From Albitalea sp966211955 (GTDB taxonomy: Bacteria; Pseudomonadota; Gammaproteobacteria; Burkholderiales; Burkholderiaceae_C): 64,000 bases of DNA. Shown piece after piece: positions 18,979 through 27,742 of this stretch. Within the stretch, counting starts at the first letter, position 1. Each line of letters opens with the position of its first letter. A model generated the notes under the pieces. It saw only the letters and a program-made list of their open reading frames with translations, was not told where the DNA came from and made no database searches. The position numbers and the translations under genes are program-made. The DNA is taken from NCBI GenBank assembly GCA_966211955.1, contig CBIHOF010000002.1:372001-436000 (forward strand). The letters run 5' to 3'.

Positions 18979-19839
18979 TCAGCGCCCCGGGTTCGCCATC
19001 AAGGTCGTCGTGAGGCCGCCTTCGCCTTCGAAGCGGAAGCGCGAGGTGATCTCGAGCTGGTCGGCCTCGTGCTTCATGGTGCCGGTGAAGGCGCCGAAGG
19101 GCGCGGCCGCCTTGACGATCGCCAGCGCCCGCTTGTCCAGCAGCTTCGATTGCGAAGGCGTGACGACTTCGGCATCGACCACGCGCCCTTGCGCATCGAC
19201 CGTGAGCACGAGCACGAGCTCGCCGTACAGCTTGCGCCCTCGCGACTCAGGGAAGTTGCGCGTGCCGCGCTCCTCGATCTTGCGGCGCAGGCGGTCGTAG
19301 TACATCGCGTAGGCCGCTTCCTTCGTGGCCGGACTGATGTAGCGCTTCTTCGGCCGCGAGTTTTCCTCGTTGATCTTCTTCTCGATCTCGGCCGTGAGCT
19401 GCAGCAGCTGGCGCCGCTGCTCGGCGGCGGCGCGGCCTTCGGCGGTCTTGGCTTCCTTCTTCGGATCGGGCGCGGGCAGGGCTTCCATCTGCTGGCGCAG
19501 CCGCGCGAGAAGTTGCCGCTGCTCTTCCTGCAGCTCCTCGATCTGCTTGCGCGATGCCTCGATGCTCTCGCCCAGCTCCACCGTTTCGGAGGGCGGCAGC
19601 GGCGACGTCGCGCGGCCGCTCTCGGCCTCGCCGCCGCCGGCGAGGTTGGCCTGCGCGATCGCCTGCGCCTTGGTCGGCGCTTCCTTCGAGCGCGCGTTGA
19701 CGAGGATCACCTCCAGCGGCGTGTCCTGGAAGATGCGCTCGAAGGCCTGTGGGTTGGAACGCTGGATCGCGAGCAGCGCGCCATGGAAAACCAGCGACGC
19801 GAGCAGCGCGATCTGCAGGTTCGAGAGTTTGCGCAGCAT
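18979..19839 (-). CDS. TonB-family energy transducer-like protein
   Basis: A 286-residue protein with one N-terminal membrane helix (LQIALLASLVFHGALLAI), a coiled-coil-like Glu/Gln/Arg-rich middle (about 90-165), and a C-terminal TonB-type domain with GRKLYGELVLVLTVDAQGRV and LDKRALAIVKAAAPFGAF. It lacks the long Pro-rich EP/KP spacer of classic TonB; the coiled coil takes its place. No exbB or exbD genes are nearby, so its partner is unknown. Similar proteins sit between an RNase II-like gene and aroE in relatives. Confidence 0.85.
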   Translation of the reverse strand: MLRKLSNLQIALLASLVFHGALLAIQRSNPQAFERIFQDTPLEVILVNARSKEAPTKAQAIAQANLAGGGEAESGRATSPLPPSETVELGESIEASRKQIEELQEEQRQLLARLRQQMEALPAPDPKKEAKTAEGRAAAEQRRQLLQLTAEIEKKINEENSRPKKRYISPATKEAAYAMYYDRLRRKIEERGTRNFPESRGRKLYGELVLVLTVDAQGRVVDAEVVTPSQSKLLDKRALAIVKAAAPFGAFTGTMKHEADQLEITSRFRFEGEGGLTTTLMANPGR

Positions 19840-19869
19840 GCTGTTGTTGAAGAACCGTCGAAGGGCGGA

Positions 19870-21909
19870 TCAGGCGTTGGTGGTGGCGGCGACGGGCTCG
19901 TCCTCGCCATCCTTCATGTCGATGGCCAGCGTGAGCGGGCCGGCGCTTTCCGCGGCCTCCTCGGCGTCGGATTCATCGACCGGCGCGGCGGCTGCAGCCT
20001 CGTCATCCAGGCGACCCGCGACGCTCGCATGCACGTCCAGCGTCAGCAGGTCGGTGCCGGTGATGCGCACCCGCACATGCGCGCCGCGCGGCAGGCCATC
20101 GGCACCCAGCGCGCGGAACACGAGCGGCAGGTCGTCGGCCCTGACGAGGCCGTCCTTCATGACCGCGGCGTTCAGCTCGGTGATGCCCTTCTGCTCCAGG
20201 TACTTCAGCGTCCAGTAGCGTTCGATGCCCGACTGGAAACCGTTGTAGGCCGTGTAGGCCGCATCGAAGCCGGAGATGACGGAGAACAGCGCCGCGTCCT
20301 TGGGCTTGAAGGGTGCCGACAGCGGCGCGGTGCGGCCGTGGCGGGCGCACGCGATGATCTGCCACTGGTTGACCAGGTCCACGTAGCGGCGCAGCGGCGA
20401 GGTGGCCCAGGTGTACTGGGCGACGCCCATGCCGGCATGCGGCGCGGGCTTCACGCCCATGCGCACCTTCACGCCGGGCGCGAGGCTGGCCTGGCTGCGG
20501 TAGATGCCCGGCACGCCGCACTCGGCGATCCAGCCACCCCAGGTGCTGTTGGCGAGGATCATCGCTTCGGCCACGATCAAGTCCAGCGGCGCGCCACGCT
20601 GGCGCGTGCCGATGCTCACCGCCTCGTCGCCACGCGGCTCGCGGCCGTCGTTGCCGGTGAGGCGGAAGTTGTAGTCCGGCCGGTTGAAGTTCTCGGGCTT
20701 GCCACGCGCCACCTCGCGTTGCGCCTTCAGGTGGTTGGCGAGCCGGAAGGCAAACGCCAGCTCGGGCGCGAAGTCGTAGGCCGCGGGCGCATCGCCCTTG
20801 AGCGAGGCTTCGGTGATGACGCTGTCCAGCTGGTCGTGACGCAGGTTGGCGGCAATGCGCACGCGCTCCAGCCTGGTCTCGCTCGCGGTCACGGCGAGCG
20901 TGGCTTCGTCGAAGGTCACGTACAGCGACACGGCGGGGCAGTCGCGACCTTCGGTCAGGGTGTAGGCCTGCACCACCTCGTCGGGCAGCATGGTGAGCTT
21001 GTAGCCCGGCATGTACACGGTGGACAGGCGGTCGCGCGCGACCTTGTCGACGCTGCCATCGGGCGTGATCGCGAGGCCCGGCGCTGCGATGTGCACGCCG
21101 AACACCACCGTCCCGCTACCGAGGCCCTGCACCGACAGCGCGTCGTCGATCTCGGTGGTCTGCGAATCGTCGATGGAGAAGGCGGTGGCCGCGGACAGCG
21201 GCAGGGTCTCCTTGATCGGCGGCGCCGACAAGGCCGGGAAGGCCGTGCCCTTGGGGAAGTTCTCGAAGAGGAATCGCCGCCAGTGGAACTGGTAGGGCGA
21301 GTCGATGGCGCCGGCCTGCGTCAGCAAATCCAGCGGCGCCTTCTGTGCGCGCTTGGACGCTTCGACCACCGACTTGTACTCGGGTGCGTTCTTGTCCGGC
21401 TTGAAAAGGATCTTGTAGAGCTGCTCTCGCACCGGCGGCGGGCACTGGCCGCTCACGAGTTCCGCGGCCCAGGCGTCGATCTGCGCGGCGACCTGTTTCT
21501 TGCGCTCGATGCCCAGGAGCGCCGCCTTGACGATGTCCTCGGGCGCCTTCTTGAAGTTGCCCTTGCCCAGGCGGCGGAAGTAATGCGGCGCCTCGAACAG
21601 GCGGAACAGCGCCGCGGCCTGCTTGGTGGTGTCGGCCGTGGCGTCGAAGTAATCTCGCGCCAGGTCGGCGAAGCCGAATTCCTGCTCGGGCGCGAATTCC
21701 CAGGCGAGGTCCAGGTCGATGTCCTGCGCGATCGCCTGCGCGGAGGCGATCAGCTCGGCCGGCTGCGGCTTCTCGAACTTGAGAAGCACGTTGGCGGACT
21801 TGACCTTGACGCGCTTGCCCGAGTCGAGCTCGACTTGCACCGAGCTGTCGGCCTCGGACATGACGCGTCCGGCGAGAAACTTCCCGCCGTCTTCAAACAA
21901 TGCATACAT
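19870..21909 (-). CDS. RNase II/RNB-domain 3'-5' exoribonuclease
   Basis: A 679-residue RNB-family exonuclease. The catalytic acidic cluster is in SIDDSQTTEIDDALSV; further RNB motifs are YMPGYKLTMLP and ATSPLRRYVDLVNQWQI. The N-terminal part (MYALFEDGGKFLAGRVMSE) differs from E. coli RNase II and fits the shorter beta-proteobacterial branch. A C-terminal acidic/Ala-rich tail of about 50 residues follows the S1-like segment. Start at MYALFEDG is preferred to an in-frame upstream codon at 21999, whose extra 30 residues look non-coding. It processes or degrades mRNA; exact substrate unknown. Confidence 0.9.
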   Translation of the reverse strand: MYALFEDGGKFLAGRVMSEADSSVQVELDSGKRVKVKSANVLLKFEKPQPAELIASAQAIAQDIDLDLAWEFAPEQEFGFADLARDYFDATADTTKQAAALFRLFEAPHYFRRLGKGNFKKAPEDIVKAALLGIERKKQVAAQIDAWAAELVSGQCPPPVREQLYKILFKPDKNAPEYKSVVEASKRAQKAPLDLLTQAGAIDSPYQFHWRRFLFENFPKGTAFPALSAPPIKETLPLSAATAFSIDDSQTTEIDDALSVQGLGSGTVVFGVHIAAPGLAITPDGSVDKVARDRLSTVYMPGYKLTMLPDEVVQAYTLTEGRDCPAVSLYVTFDEATLAVTASETRLERVRIAANLRHDQLDSVITEASLKGDAPAAYDFAPELAFAFRLANHLKAQREVARGKPENFNRPDYNFRLTGNDGREPRGDEAVSIGTRQRGAPLDLIVAEAMILANSTWGGWIAECGVPGIYRSQASLAPGVKVRMGVKPAPHAGMGVAQYTWATSPLRRYVDLVNQWQIIACARHGRTAPLSAPFKPKDAALFSVISGFDAAYTAYNGFQSGIERYWTLKYLEQKGITELNAAVMKDGLVRADDLPLVFRALGADGLPRGAHVRVRITGTDLLTLDVHASVAGRLDDEAAAAAPVDESDAEEAAESAGPLTLAIDMKDGEDEPVAATTNA

Positions 21910-21958
21910 CCGGCGAATTGTCGCCGAAGCCTTGCGTCTGCCTGTGTCCGCAAGTAGG

Positions 21959-24100
21959 TCAGAGCGCGGATTCGCGCTGCCACAGTGCAGCCAGGGCACG
22001 AACCGCCCTGCCGGCCAGCGAGTGGCGCTGCCCCTGCAGGTGGGCCACCCCCGCCAGTTCAGACAGCGGCGGCGAGTCGCGATCGCATTGCCCGAAGCGC
22101 ACGCGGAACGTGGGCTGCAGCGGCAGCAGCCGCCCGTCGGCCATGCGTTGCGCGGGGATGGCGCCTCCGTACGGGCTCGCGATGCCCGGCGTGTCGAGTG
22201 TGGCCAACTGCACCGCGTCGATGCCGGTCACCGCGCAGTGAACCGCCGGTTCTTCCAGGGCCACCGGGATGAACACGGCCGCCTGGCCCAGGGCCAGGCC
22301 GTCCAGCGCCGCCTCGTCCACGAACGCATCGGCCTTGCTTCCGCGCGGACCCACCACCTGCAACAAACGCTCTCCGGCAGGGATCCAGGTGCCCTCGATC
22401 GCGTCGTCCGCAACTTCGACCACCGTGCCGTCGAAGGGCGTTGCGAGCGACAGGCGTTGCGTCTCGCTTTGCAGGCCCGACACCTCGGCGGTGGCGGCTT
22501 CCCAGCGTTTTCGCAACGCCGGCCCGGCTTCCATCAGGTGTTCGTCGAAGGGCTGCTGGCTGAGCTGCCAGCGCAGTTGTTCCTCGCGCGCCTGTGCCAG
22601 CGCCAGGCGCGAGGCGAGGTCGGGTGAGCGCAGCTGCAGCAAGGCCTGGCCGGCACGGACGTGATCCCCGGTCTTCGGCAGGTGGCTCGCAACCTGCGCC
22701 GGGTAAGGGGCATACATCGCCTGCGACTGCTGGGCGGCCAGCAGCGCAGGCGCGCGCACCGTGGCCTGCCACGGCCACAGCAGCACAAGCAGCATGCCGC
22801 CTGCGAGAAGTGCAGTTCGCACGGATGCCCGATTCCAGCGCAGACGCCCCCGGCCTTGCCACCAGGCCTTGAGTTCGCGCACCACCGGGCGGACGATGAA
22901 CCATCCCAGCTCCACCGCCATGAGCGCCACGCCGAGCGCCTTGAAGAAGGCGTGATAGACCAGCAGCGCAATGCCCAGGAAAAGCACCAGCCGGTAGGTC
23001 CAGGTCGCGAAGGCGAAGGCGATGAGCCAGCGCCGGCGTGTCGGGTTGAATGTCTCCGGTGCTGCGTCGCCCCAGCCGAACAGCCGTTCGCGCAGCCACC
23101 AGCGGGCGAGGGCGAACGCGCGCTCATGCAGGTTGGGCATGCCGACGGCATCGGAGAGCAGGAAGTAGCCATCGAAGCGCATGAAGGGGCTGGCGTTGAT
23201 CGCGAGTGTCAGCACCCAGGTGGTGGTGGCCAGCAGGAAGGCGCCGGAGCGCAGCGGGCCGAAGGGTGGCGTGTCCGGCAGCAGGTTCCACGCGACGAGC
23301 GCGATCGCGGCAAGCGCCAGCTCGCTCAGCATGCCCGCCGCGCCGATGGCGAGCCGCTCGCGCCGGGCGGTGAGCTTCCAGGCCTCGTTGGTGTCGGTGT
23401 AGAGCACCGGCCACATGACGAGGAACGCGACGCCCATGGTCGGGACGCGGCAGCCGTATCGCGTGGCGGTGAACGCATGGCCAAGCTCATGCAGCACCTT
23501 CGCAAAGCTCAAGGCGATGCCGATCGCAAGCAGCCCATCCCAGCTCGCATAGCTGACGAAGGTGTGCGTGAATTCGTCCCATCGCCGCGACGCAAGCACG
23601 AGCCCCGTGCCGGCGAGGGCGACGATGGCGAGCCAGAAGACGGGCGTGTACGCAAGACGCACCCACGGGCTCGCTTTCTGGAGCCAGCGCATCGGCCGCA
23701 GCAAGGGCAAGCGAAAGAAGAGATAGTTCTTCAGCAGCCATTGCGACGGCGACAGCCTTGCGGCCTTGGCACGTGCCGCGAGCAGCTGCGTGTCCTGCGC
23801 GGTGCGTGCGACGAGCAGGTGGTTGCCGCCGAGCATGCGCACGAGGCCGTCGATGTCTTGCGGCGTGAGACGCAAGGTAGTCTCGAGGCTCACAGCGGCC
23901 AGCACCGCGTCCATGGTGCCCAGTGCCCAGCGCGAGAGCAGTTCGAAGGCCGGCCAGCTCAGGACGAAGAACCGGTTGCTCGCAGGATCGTGCAGCGTCC
24001 ACGTCGGCGTGCCGTCCGGGGCGTCGGGGCCCGGATGCAGGGCGAGGTCCTGCCGCAGCTCGGGCAGCGCGTGAACGGGCGGCGCGAACAGGCTCACCAT
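21959..24100 (-). CDS. PqqD-like / M50 metallopeptidase-like / HlyD-like fusion membrane protein
   Basis: A 713-residue polytopic inner-membrane protein, last gene of the adhesin operon. Residues about 10-100 look like a PqqD-type winged helix (WTLHDPASNRFFVLSWPAF). A multi-helix M50 region follows with the metal-binding HELGH at 204-208 and a second ligand candidate D310 (FMRFDGYFLLSD). After a further helix near 440-455, the C-terminal third resembles an HlyD/biotinyl-lipoyl adaptor (SHLPKTGDHVRAGQALLQL; TPFDGTVVEVADDA). M50 proteases cut within membranes; whether this one cuts the adhesin, or only serves as an export component, is unknown. Its ATG overlaps the preceding gene by 7 bases. 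Start MVSLFAPP chosen over 24163 for that reason. Confidence 0.85.
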   Translation of the reverse strand: MVSLFAPPVHALPELRQDLALHPGPDAPDGTPTWTLHDPASNRFFVLSWPAFELLSRWALGTMDAVLAAVSLETTLRLTPQDIDGLVRMLGGNHLLVARTAQDTQLLAARAKAARLSPSQWLLKNYLFFRLPLLRPMRWLQKASPWVRLAYTPVFWLAIVALAGTGLVLASRRWDEFTHTFVSYASWDGLLAIGIALSFAKVLHELGHAFTATRYGCRVPTMGVAFLVMWPVLYTDTNEAWKLTARRERLAIGAAGMLSELALAAIALVAWNLLPDTPPFGPLRSGAFLLATTTWVLTLAINASPFMRFDGYFLLSDAVGMPNLHERAFALARWWLRERLFGWGDAAPETFNPTRRRWLIAFAFATWTYRLVLFLGIALLVYHAFFKALGVALMAVELGWFIVRPVVRELKAWWQGRGRLRWNRASVRTALLAGGMLLVLLWPWQATVRAPALLAAQQSQAMYAPYPAQVASHLPKTGDHVRAGQALLQLRSPDLASRLALAQAREEQLRWQLSQQPFDEHLMEAGPALRKRWEAATAEVSGLQSETQRLSLATPFDGTVVEVADDAIEGTWIPAGERLLQVVGPRGSKADAFVDEAALDGLALGQAAVFIPVALEEPAVHCAVTGIDAVQLATLDTPGIASPYGGAIPAQRMADGRLLPLQPTFRVRFGQCDRDSPPLSELAGVAHLQGQRHSLAGRAVRALAALWQRESAL

Positions 24101-25440
24101 CCCACCCACTGGCGCAGCACGGACAGCGGGCGCCGCAGCGCGACGTACGCGAGCGGCGCCCATCCGCCGCTCAGGCGCGCCGTGCCGAGCAGGCCGATGC
24201 GCGGCGTCGGCTGGCCTGCCGCGAAGGCGGCCTTCACGCGGTAGGCGAGGAAGCCGTCATGCGTGACCTCGGCGCGGTAGGCCACGCTCGACACCTTCGC
24301 CTGGAAGGAGCTCAGCGGGGAGCCTTGTGGATACAGCGTGAGGATGTCGCCGGGGCTCACGGGCACCTGGTCGGCGGCCGGCATCCAGGCGACGAGTTCG
24401 ACCCTCGCAGGGTCCGCCACGACCAGCACGCGTTCGCCCAGGTTCACCGCCTTGCCGACCCAATCGTTGGTGTCGGCGAAGACCGCGATGCCGTCCCGGT
24501 CGGCCTTGACCTGCACCCGGTCCAGCTGCTCGGCGGTGTAGTCCATCTCGACGGATTTCTCTTGCAGCTTGCCGCGGCGCACGGCGGTGTCGGCGCGGCT
24601 CTTGTCGCTGGTGACGGCCATCTGCGCCGACTGCCGGTACTCCTCCTGCGCGGTGTCCACCGCGCGCCGTGCGAGCTCCATGCGCGCTCGCAAGGCCGTG
24701 GTGTCCAGGCTGAACAGCGGGGTGCCTGCCTTGACGGGCTGGTTGGGGCGCACGTCGAAGCGTTCGATCACGCCATCCAGCGGCGCGCGCACCATGAACG
24801 GCTCCTGCGGCACGACCTCGGCTTGCGACAGCGCGGACAGCCGCACGGGAATGAGGCAGGTGATGACCGCAGCCATCGCGAGCCGCCGGCGGGTCTTGCC
24901 GGTGCCCATCGACGACAGCGCGCGCGAGACCAGGGAGCGGCGTGGCCTGAAGCCGCTCAGCGCGTGCCCGTAGGCGTGGGCGAGTTCCCTCAGCAGCGCG
25001 ATCTCGTGGTCGCTCCAGGCGGCATCGCGCGCCAGCAGCATGCCGCCGTCCGGCTCGTCGCCTTCGCGTCCGAGCGGCAGCCACAGCGCATGCGATGGCA
25101 ACCAGTGAAGCCACTCGGCACGTGTTGCCTCGGGCAGGGCATCGATGTCGACCGCCGCGGCTGCAAGGGCCTGTGCCGTCTGCCCGCCTGCCAGGTGCCT
25201 GCACAGGGCGGACAGCCACTGCACGTAGGGCGCGGTGGGGTCGGGCTCCGGCACACCCGACACGGCGGCCACCTGGCCCAGCCCGGCTGCACTCCACATC
25301 GCGGCCTGCCGATAGCGAACGAGTTGCAGCGTTTCGTTGACCACGATGAAGCCGAGCGCTTCGGGCGTGGCGGCCTGGCGCGCTCGCCGCTGCAACTGCA
25401 GCAGGCTCAGCAGCGGCGTGGATGGATCGGGGCCGTTCAT
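24094..25440 (-). CDS. HlyD-family adaptor with cytoplasmic GAF-like N-terminus
   Basis: A 448-residue protein in two parts. Residues about 1-165 resemble a GAF-like sensory domain and carry no signal peptide. A single membrane helix lies at about 187-204 (LAMAAVITCLIPVRLSAL). The periplasmic part is HlyD-like: lipoyl half-motif MVRAPLDGVIERFDVRPNQP, hairpin region and second half-motif. In type I export such proteins link an inner-membrane transporter to TolC. Here the partner would be the downstream M50-like protein. It follows the first adaptor gene by 6 bases. The GAF-like call is a weak structural impression; the adaptor call is firm. Confidence 0.85.
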   Translation of the reverse strand: MNGPDPSTPLLSLLQLQRRARQAATPEALGFIVVNETLQLVRYRQAAMWSAAGLGQVAAVSGVPEPDPTAPYVQWLSALCRHLAGGQTAQALAAAAVDIDALPEATRAEWLHWLPSHALWLPLGREGDEPDGGMLLARDAAWSDHEIALLRELAHAYGHALSGFRPRRSLVSRALSSMGTGKTRRRLAMAAVITCLIPVRLSALSQAEVVPQEPFMVRAPLDGVIERFDVRPNQPVKAGTPLFSLDTTALRARMELARRAVDTAQEEYRQSAQMAVTSDKSRADTAVRRGKLQEKSVEMDYTAEQLDRVQVKADRDGIAVFADTNDWVGKAVNLGERVLVVADPARVELVAWMPAADQVPVSPGDILTLYPQGSPLSSFQAKVSSVAYRAEVTHDGFLAYRVKAAFAAGQPTPRIGLLGTARLSGGWAPLAYVALRRPLSVLRQWVGW

Positions 25441-25446
25441 GTCATC

Positions 25447-26196
25447 TCATTGGCGGGTCGCGAACACCGCCCAGCCGCTCATTCCGGGCAGCAGGCCGGG
25501 CTGGTTGCCGTCCACCACGCCGAAGACCGCGACCGTCTGGCTCACGGGGTCGATCTGTGCGCCGACGCGCTGCACCTTGGCGGGGTAGCGCTTGCCGAGT
25601 TCTTCCACATCGACGGTGAAGCCCGCGCCGGGCCTGAGCCATGCGAGCCATTTCGACGGCACGATCATCTGAAGTTCCAGCTGCCCGGTCTCGACGATGT
25701 CCAGCAGCGGATTGCCCGGTGTCACGTACTGGTGCGCGGCGACATGCCGCTTGGCGACGCGGCCGGCGAAGGGCGCTGCGATGCCGCATCGTCCCACCAG
25801 CAGCCGGGCGCCCGCCGCCTCGGCCTGCGCCTCCTTGAGACGGGCCTGCGCCTGGTCCAGCTCGAACTTGCCGATCGAATTGAGTTCGGCCATGCGCTGG
25901 TCCGATTGCACGACCGCGTTGGCTGCGTCGGTGGCGGCCTCGGCCCGGCGAAGCTGGCTCTGGTACAGCGAGCAGTCGAACCCCACGAGCTGCTGCCCTG
26001 CGCGAAACGCGTCGCCCTCGCGCAGCGGAAGGCTCGCGATGCGGGCGGCGATCTCGGACGACAGCGTCACCGCGTTGCGCGAGTTGAGCTGCGTGCGGAT
26101 GCGGCCGTCCTTGTCGGACGCGAGGTTGACGTTCTGTGCGCCGGCGTTGGTGCAAACGGACAGGAGCACAAGGACCAGCCCGGCGCATCGGGTCAT
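25447..26196 (-). CDS. Periplasmic adaptor protein (HlyD/RND-adaptor type)
   Basis: A 249-residue adaptor with a cleavable-looking signal peptide (MTRCAGLVLVLLSVCTNAGA) and no other membrane helix. It has split lipoyl motifs (IASLPLREGDAFRAGQQLV and IAAPFAGRVAKRHVAAHQYV) around an alpha-hairpin, then a short beta-barrel. It is shorter than RND adaptors, lacking the membrane-proximal domain. Its start overlaps the TolC-family stop by four bases. Two adaptors in one operon suggest they act in series or in separate steps. Confidence 0.87.
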   Translation of the reverse strand: MTRCAGLVLVLLSVCTNAGAQNVNLASDKDGRIRTQLNSRNAVTLSSEIAARIASLPLREGDAFRAGQQLVGFDCSLYQSQLRRAEAATDAANAVVQSDQRMAELNSIGKFELDQAQARLKEAQAEAAGARLLVGRCGIAAPFAGRVAKRHVAAHQYVTPGNPLLDIVETGQLELQMIVPSKWLAWLRPGAGFTVDVEELGKRYPAKVQRVGAQIDPVSQTVAVFGVVDGNQPGLLPGMSGWAVFATRQ

Positions 26197-27704
26197 GCAC
26201 CGCCTCCGGGGTTCACCGTCTTCGACCAGTCCTGCTGCGACGCGCGCACCGCGTCCCCGAGCGTCTTCAGGTCATGTGCGGGCACCGACTCGGGCAGGGG
26301 GTCCAGGCCGATGGTCGCGATGACCTGGCCATAGGCGCCCTGCAATGCGCCATAGCTCTGGTACATGCGCAGCTCGGACATCATGGCCGAGGCACTCGCG
26401 CGGATCTCGTCGAGCTTGCCTTGCGCGTTGGCCGAGGACGCGTTGCGCGTGTATTGCAGGATGCGCTGCTCGACCGAGTTGAGCTGCTGCGTGAGTTCGT
26501 ACTGCCGCAGCCGGCCGAGGTATTCGAGCTGCGACACATGCACCTGGGTGAGCACCGCCATGTTCAGCGCCAGTCGCTGCTGGTGGGCGACTTCGAGCTG
26601 CGATTGCGCGAGCCCGCGGATCCTGCCGGCGTTCAGCACGTTGAACAGGTTCCAGCTCACGCGCAGGCCGACGTCGCTCCATTGGTTGTTCACGAGATAG
26701 CTGTTGCTGTCGTAGTGGCCGCCGAGGCTGAGTTCGACGCCGGGGAACAGCCGCGCCAGCGCCTTGCGCGTTTCGAGAAGGCCGATGCGTTCGTTGTATT
26801 GCGCCTCCACCAGCTCCGGCCGGTTCAGCAGTGCCGCCTCTTCGATGCGCGCCACCGGCAGGCTGATGCGCGGCGCGTCCAGGGCCGGCGCCACGGCGAC
26901 CTTGAAGGGTTGCCCTGGCGGGAGGTTCATGATGGACGCGAGCCGGGGCTTGGCCTGCGCCAGGTCGTCGCGCACGGCTTCGAGCTGGCGCACGATGTCG
27001 ATGAGTTGCCGCTGGTAGTTGAGCGCCTCAAGCGGCGAGCGCAGCTTCTCGACCTCCACCGTGCGCGAGTCTTCGAGCGCCTTGCGGGCGGACGCGAGCA
27101 CCGGTTCGACCTTGCCTTCCAGCAGTTGCGCACCAGCGGCCTGCCAATAGGCTTGTCGCGTTTGCTGCATCAGCAGGTGGACCACCTTTCGGCGCCGCTC
27201 CTGCGCCACCAGCACCCTGTCGGCCTGCTGGCGGGCGCCGTAGTAGCTCACGCCGAAGTCAAGCACGTTCCAGCTGAGGGCCAGGTCGCCCGTGACGTGC
27301 TCGCGATCACTGGAGGTGGACGGCACCAGCGACTGGGTGCGCGTGATCACGTCGCGCGATGACGAGGCAAGCTCGTTGTCGCGCCCGGAATAGCCGGCCG
27401 CCACTGCGAGCTTGGGCAGGAGGTCAGTGCGCGAGAGGTCGAGCTGTCGCTGCGCCACCGCTTCTTCCATCAGCTTGAGCCGATAGTCGAGGTTGTACTT
27501 GATGGCCCGCGCCATCGCTTCTTCGAGCGTGATCGCGCCTTGCACCGGCTCTTGCTGCGCCGCCATCGCGTTGCGGTCTGCCTGCACCGCCGCCTGTCGC
27601 TCGTCGGCCGTGAGGGCGTGGGGCTGGATGGCGCAGCCGGCCAATCCAGCCGCGATCAAGGTGGCGAGCAGCAACAGCCTGGGTGGACGATGGCGAGCGA
27701 TCAC
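26193..27704 (-). CDS. TolC-family outer-membrane lipoprotein
   Basis: A 503-residue outer-membrane efflux protein with a lipoprotein signal: lipobox LAGC with the acylated Cys at residue 24. The two-fold repeat of TolC coiled coils is visible, for example TLEEAMARAIKYNLDYRL and IEEAALLNRPELVEAQYNER. It starts with GTG, preceded by AAGGAG nine bases upstream. It is 38 bases after the giant adhesin gene. It would form the outer-membrane duct for the exporter encoded downstream. Confidence 0.9.
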   Translation of the reverse strand: MIARHRPPRLLLLATLIAAGLAGCAIQPHALTADERQAAVQADRNAMAAQQEPVQGAITLEEAMARAIKYNLDYRLKLMEEAVAQRQLDLSRTDLLPKLAVAAGYSGRDNELASSSRDVITRTQSLVPSTSSDREHVTGDLALSWNVLDFGVSYYGARQQADRVLVAQERRRKVVHLLMQQTRQAYWQAAGAQLLEGKVEPVLASARKALEDSRTVEVEKLRSPLEALNYQRQLIDIVRQLEAVRDDLAQAKPRLASIMNLPPGQPFKVAVAPALDAPRISLPVARIEEAALLNRPELVEAQYNERIGLLETRKALARLFPGVELSLGGHYDSNSYLVNNQWSDVGLRVSWNLFNVLNAGRIRGLAQSQLEVAHQQRLALNMAVLTQVHVSQLEYLGRLRQYELTQQLNSVEQRILQYTRNASSANAQGKLDEIRASASAMMSELRMYQSYGALQGAYGQVIATIGLDPLPESVPAHDLKTLGDAVRASQQDWSKTVNPGGGA

Positions 27705-27742
27705 GATGGGTTTCTCCTTGAGGGCTTCTTGTCGTGGGGCGG

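Noticed and set aside
17509..21957. A very long open frame (about 1480 codons) on the plus strand
   Set aside because: It runs antisense to mtgA, aroE, the TonB-like gene and the RNase gene, all with clear motifs; high GC leaves such frames open by chance and its product is compositionally odd (His/Arg/Leu/Gly-rich).
21959..27704. A multidrug RND or ABC efflux operon
   Set aside because: No RND pump or ABC ATPase is encoded; the genes are fused closely to the giant adhesin gene, so export of that protein is the better reading.
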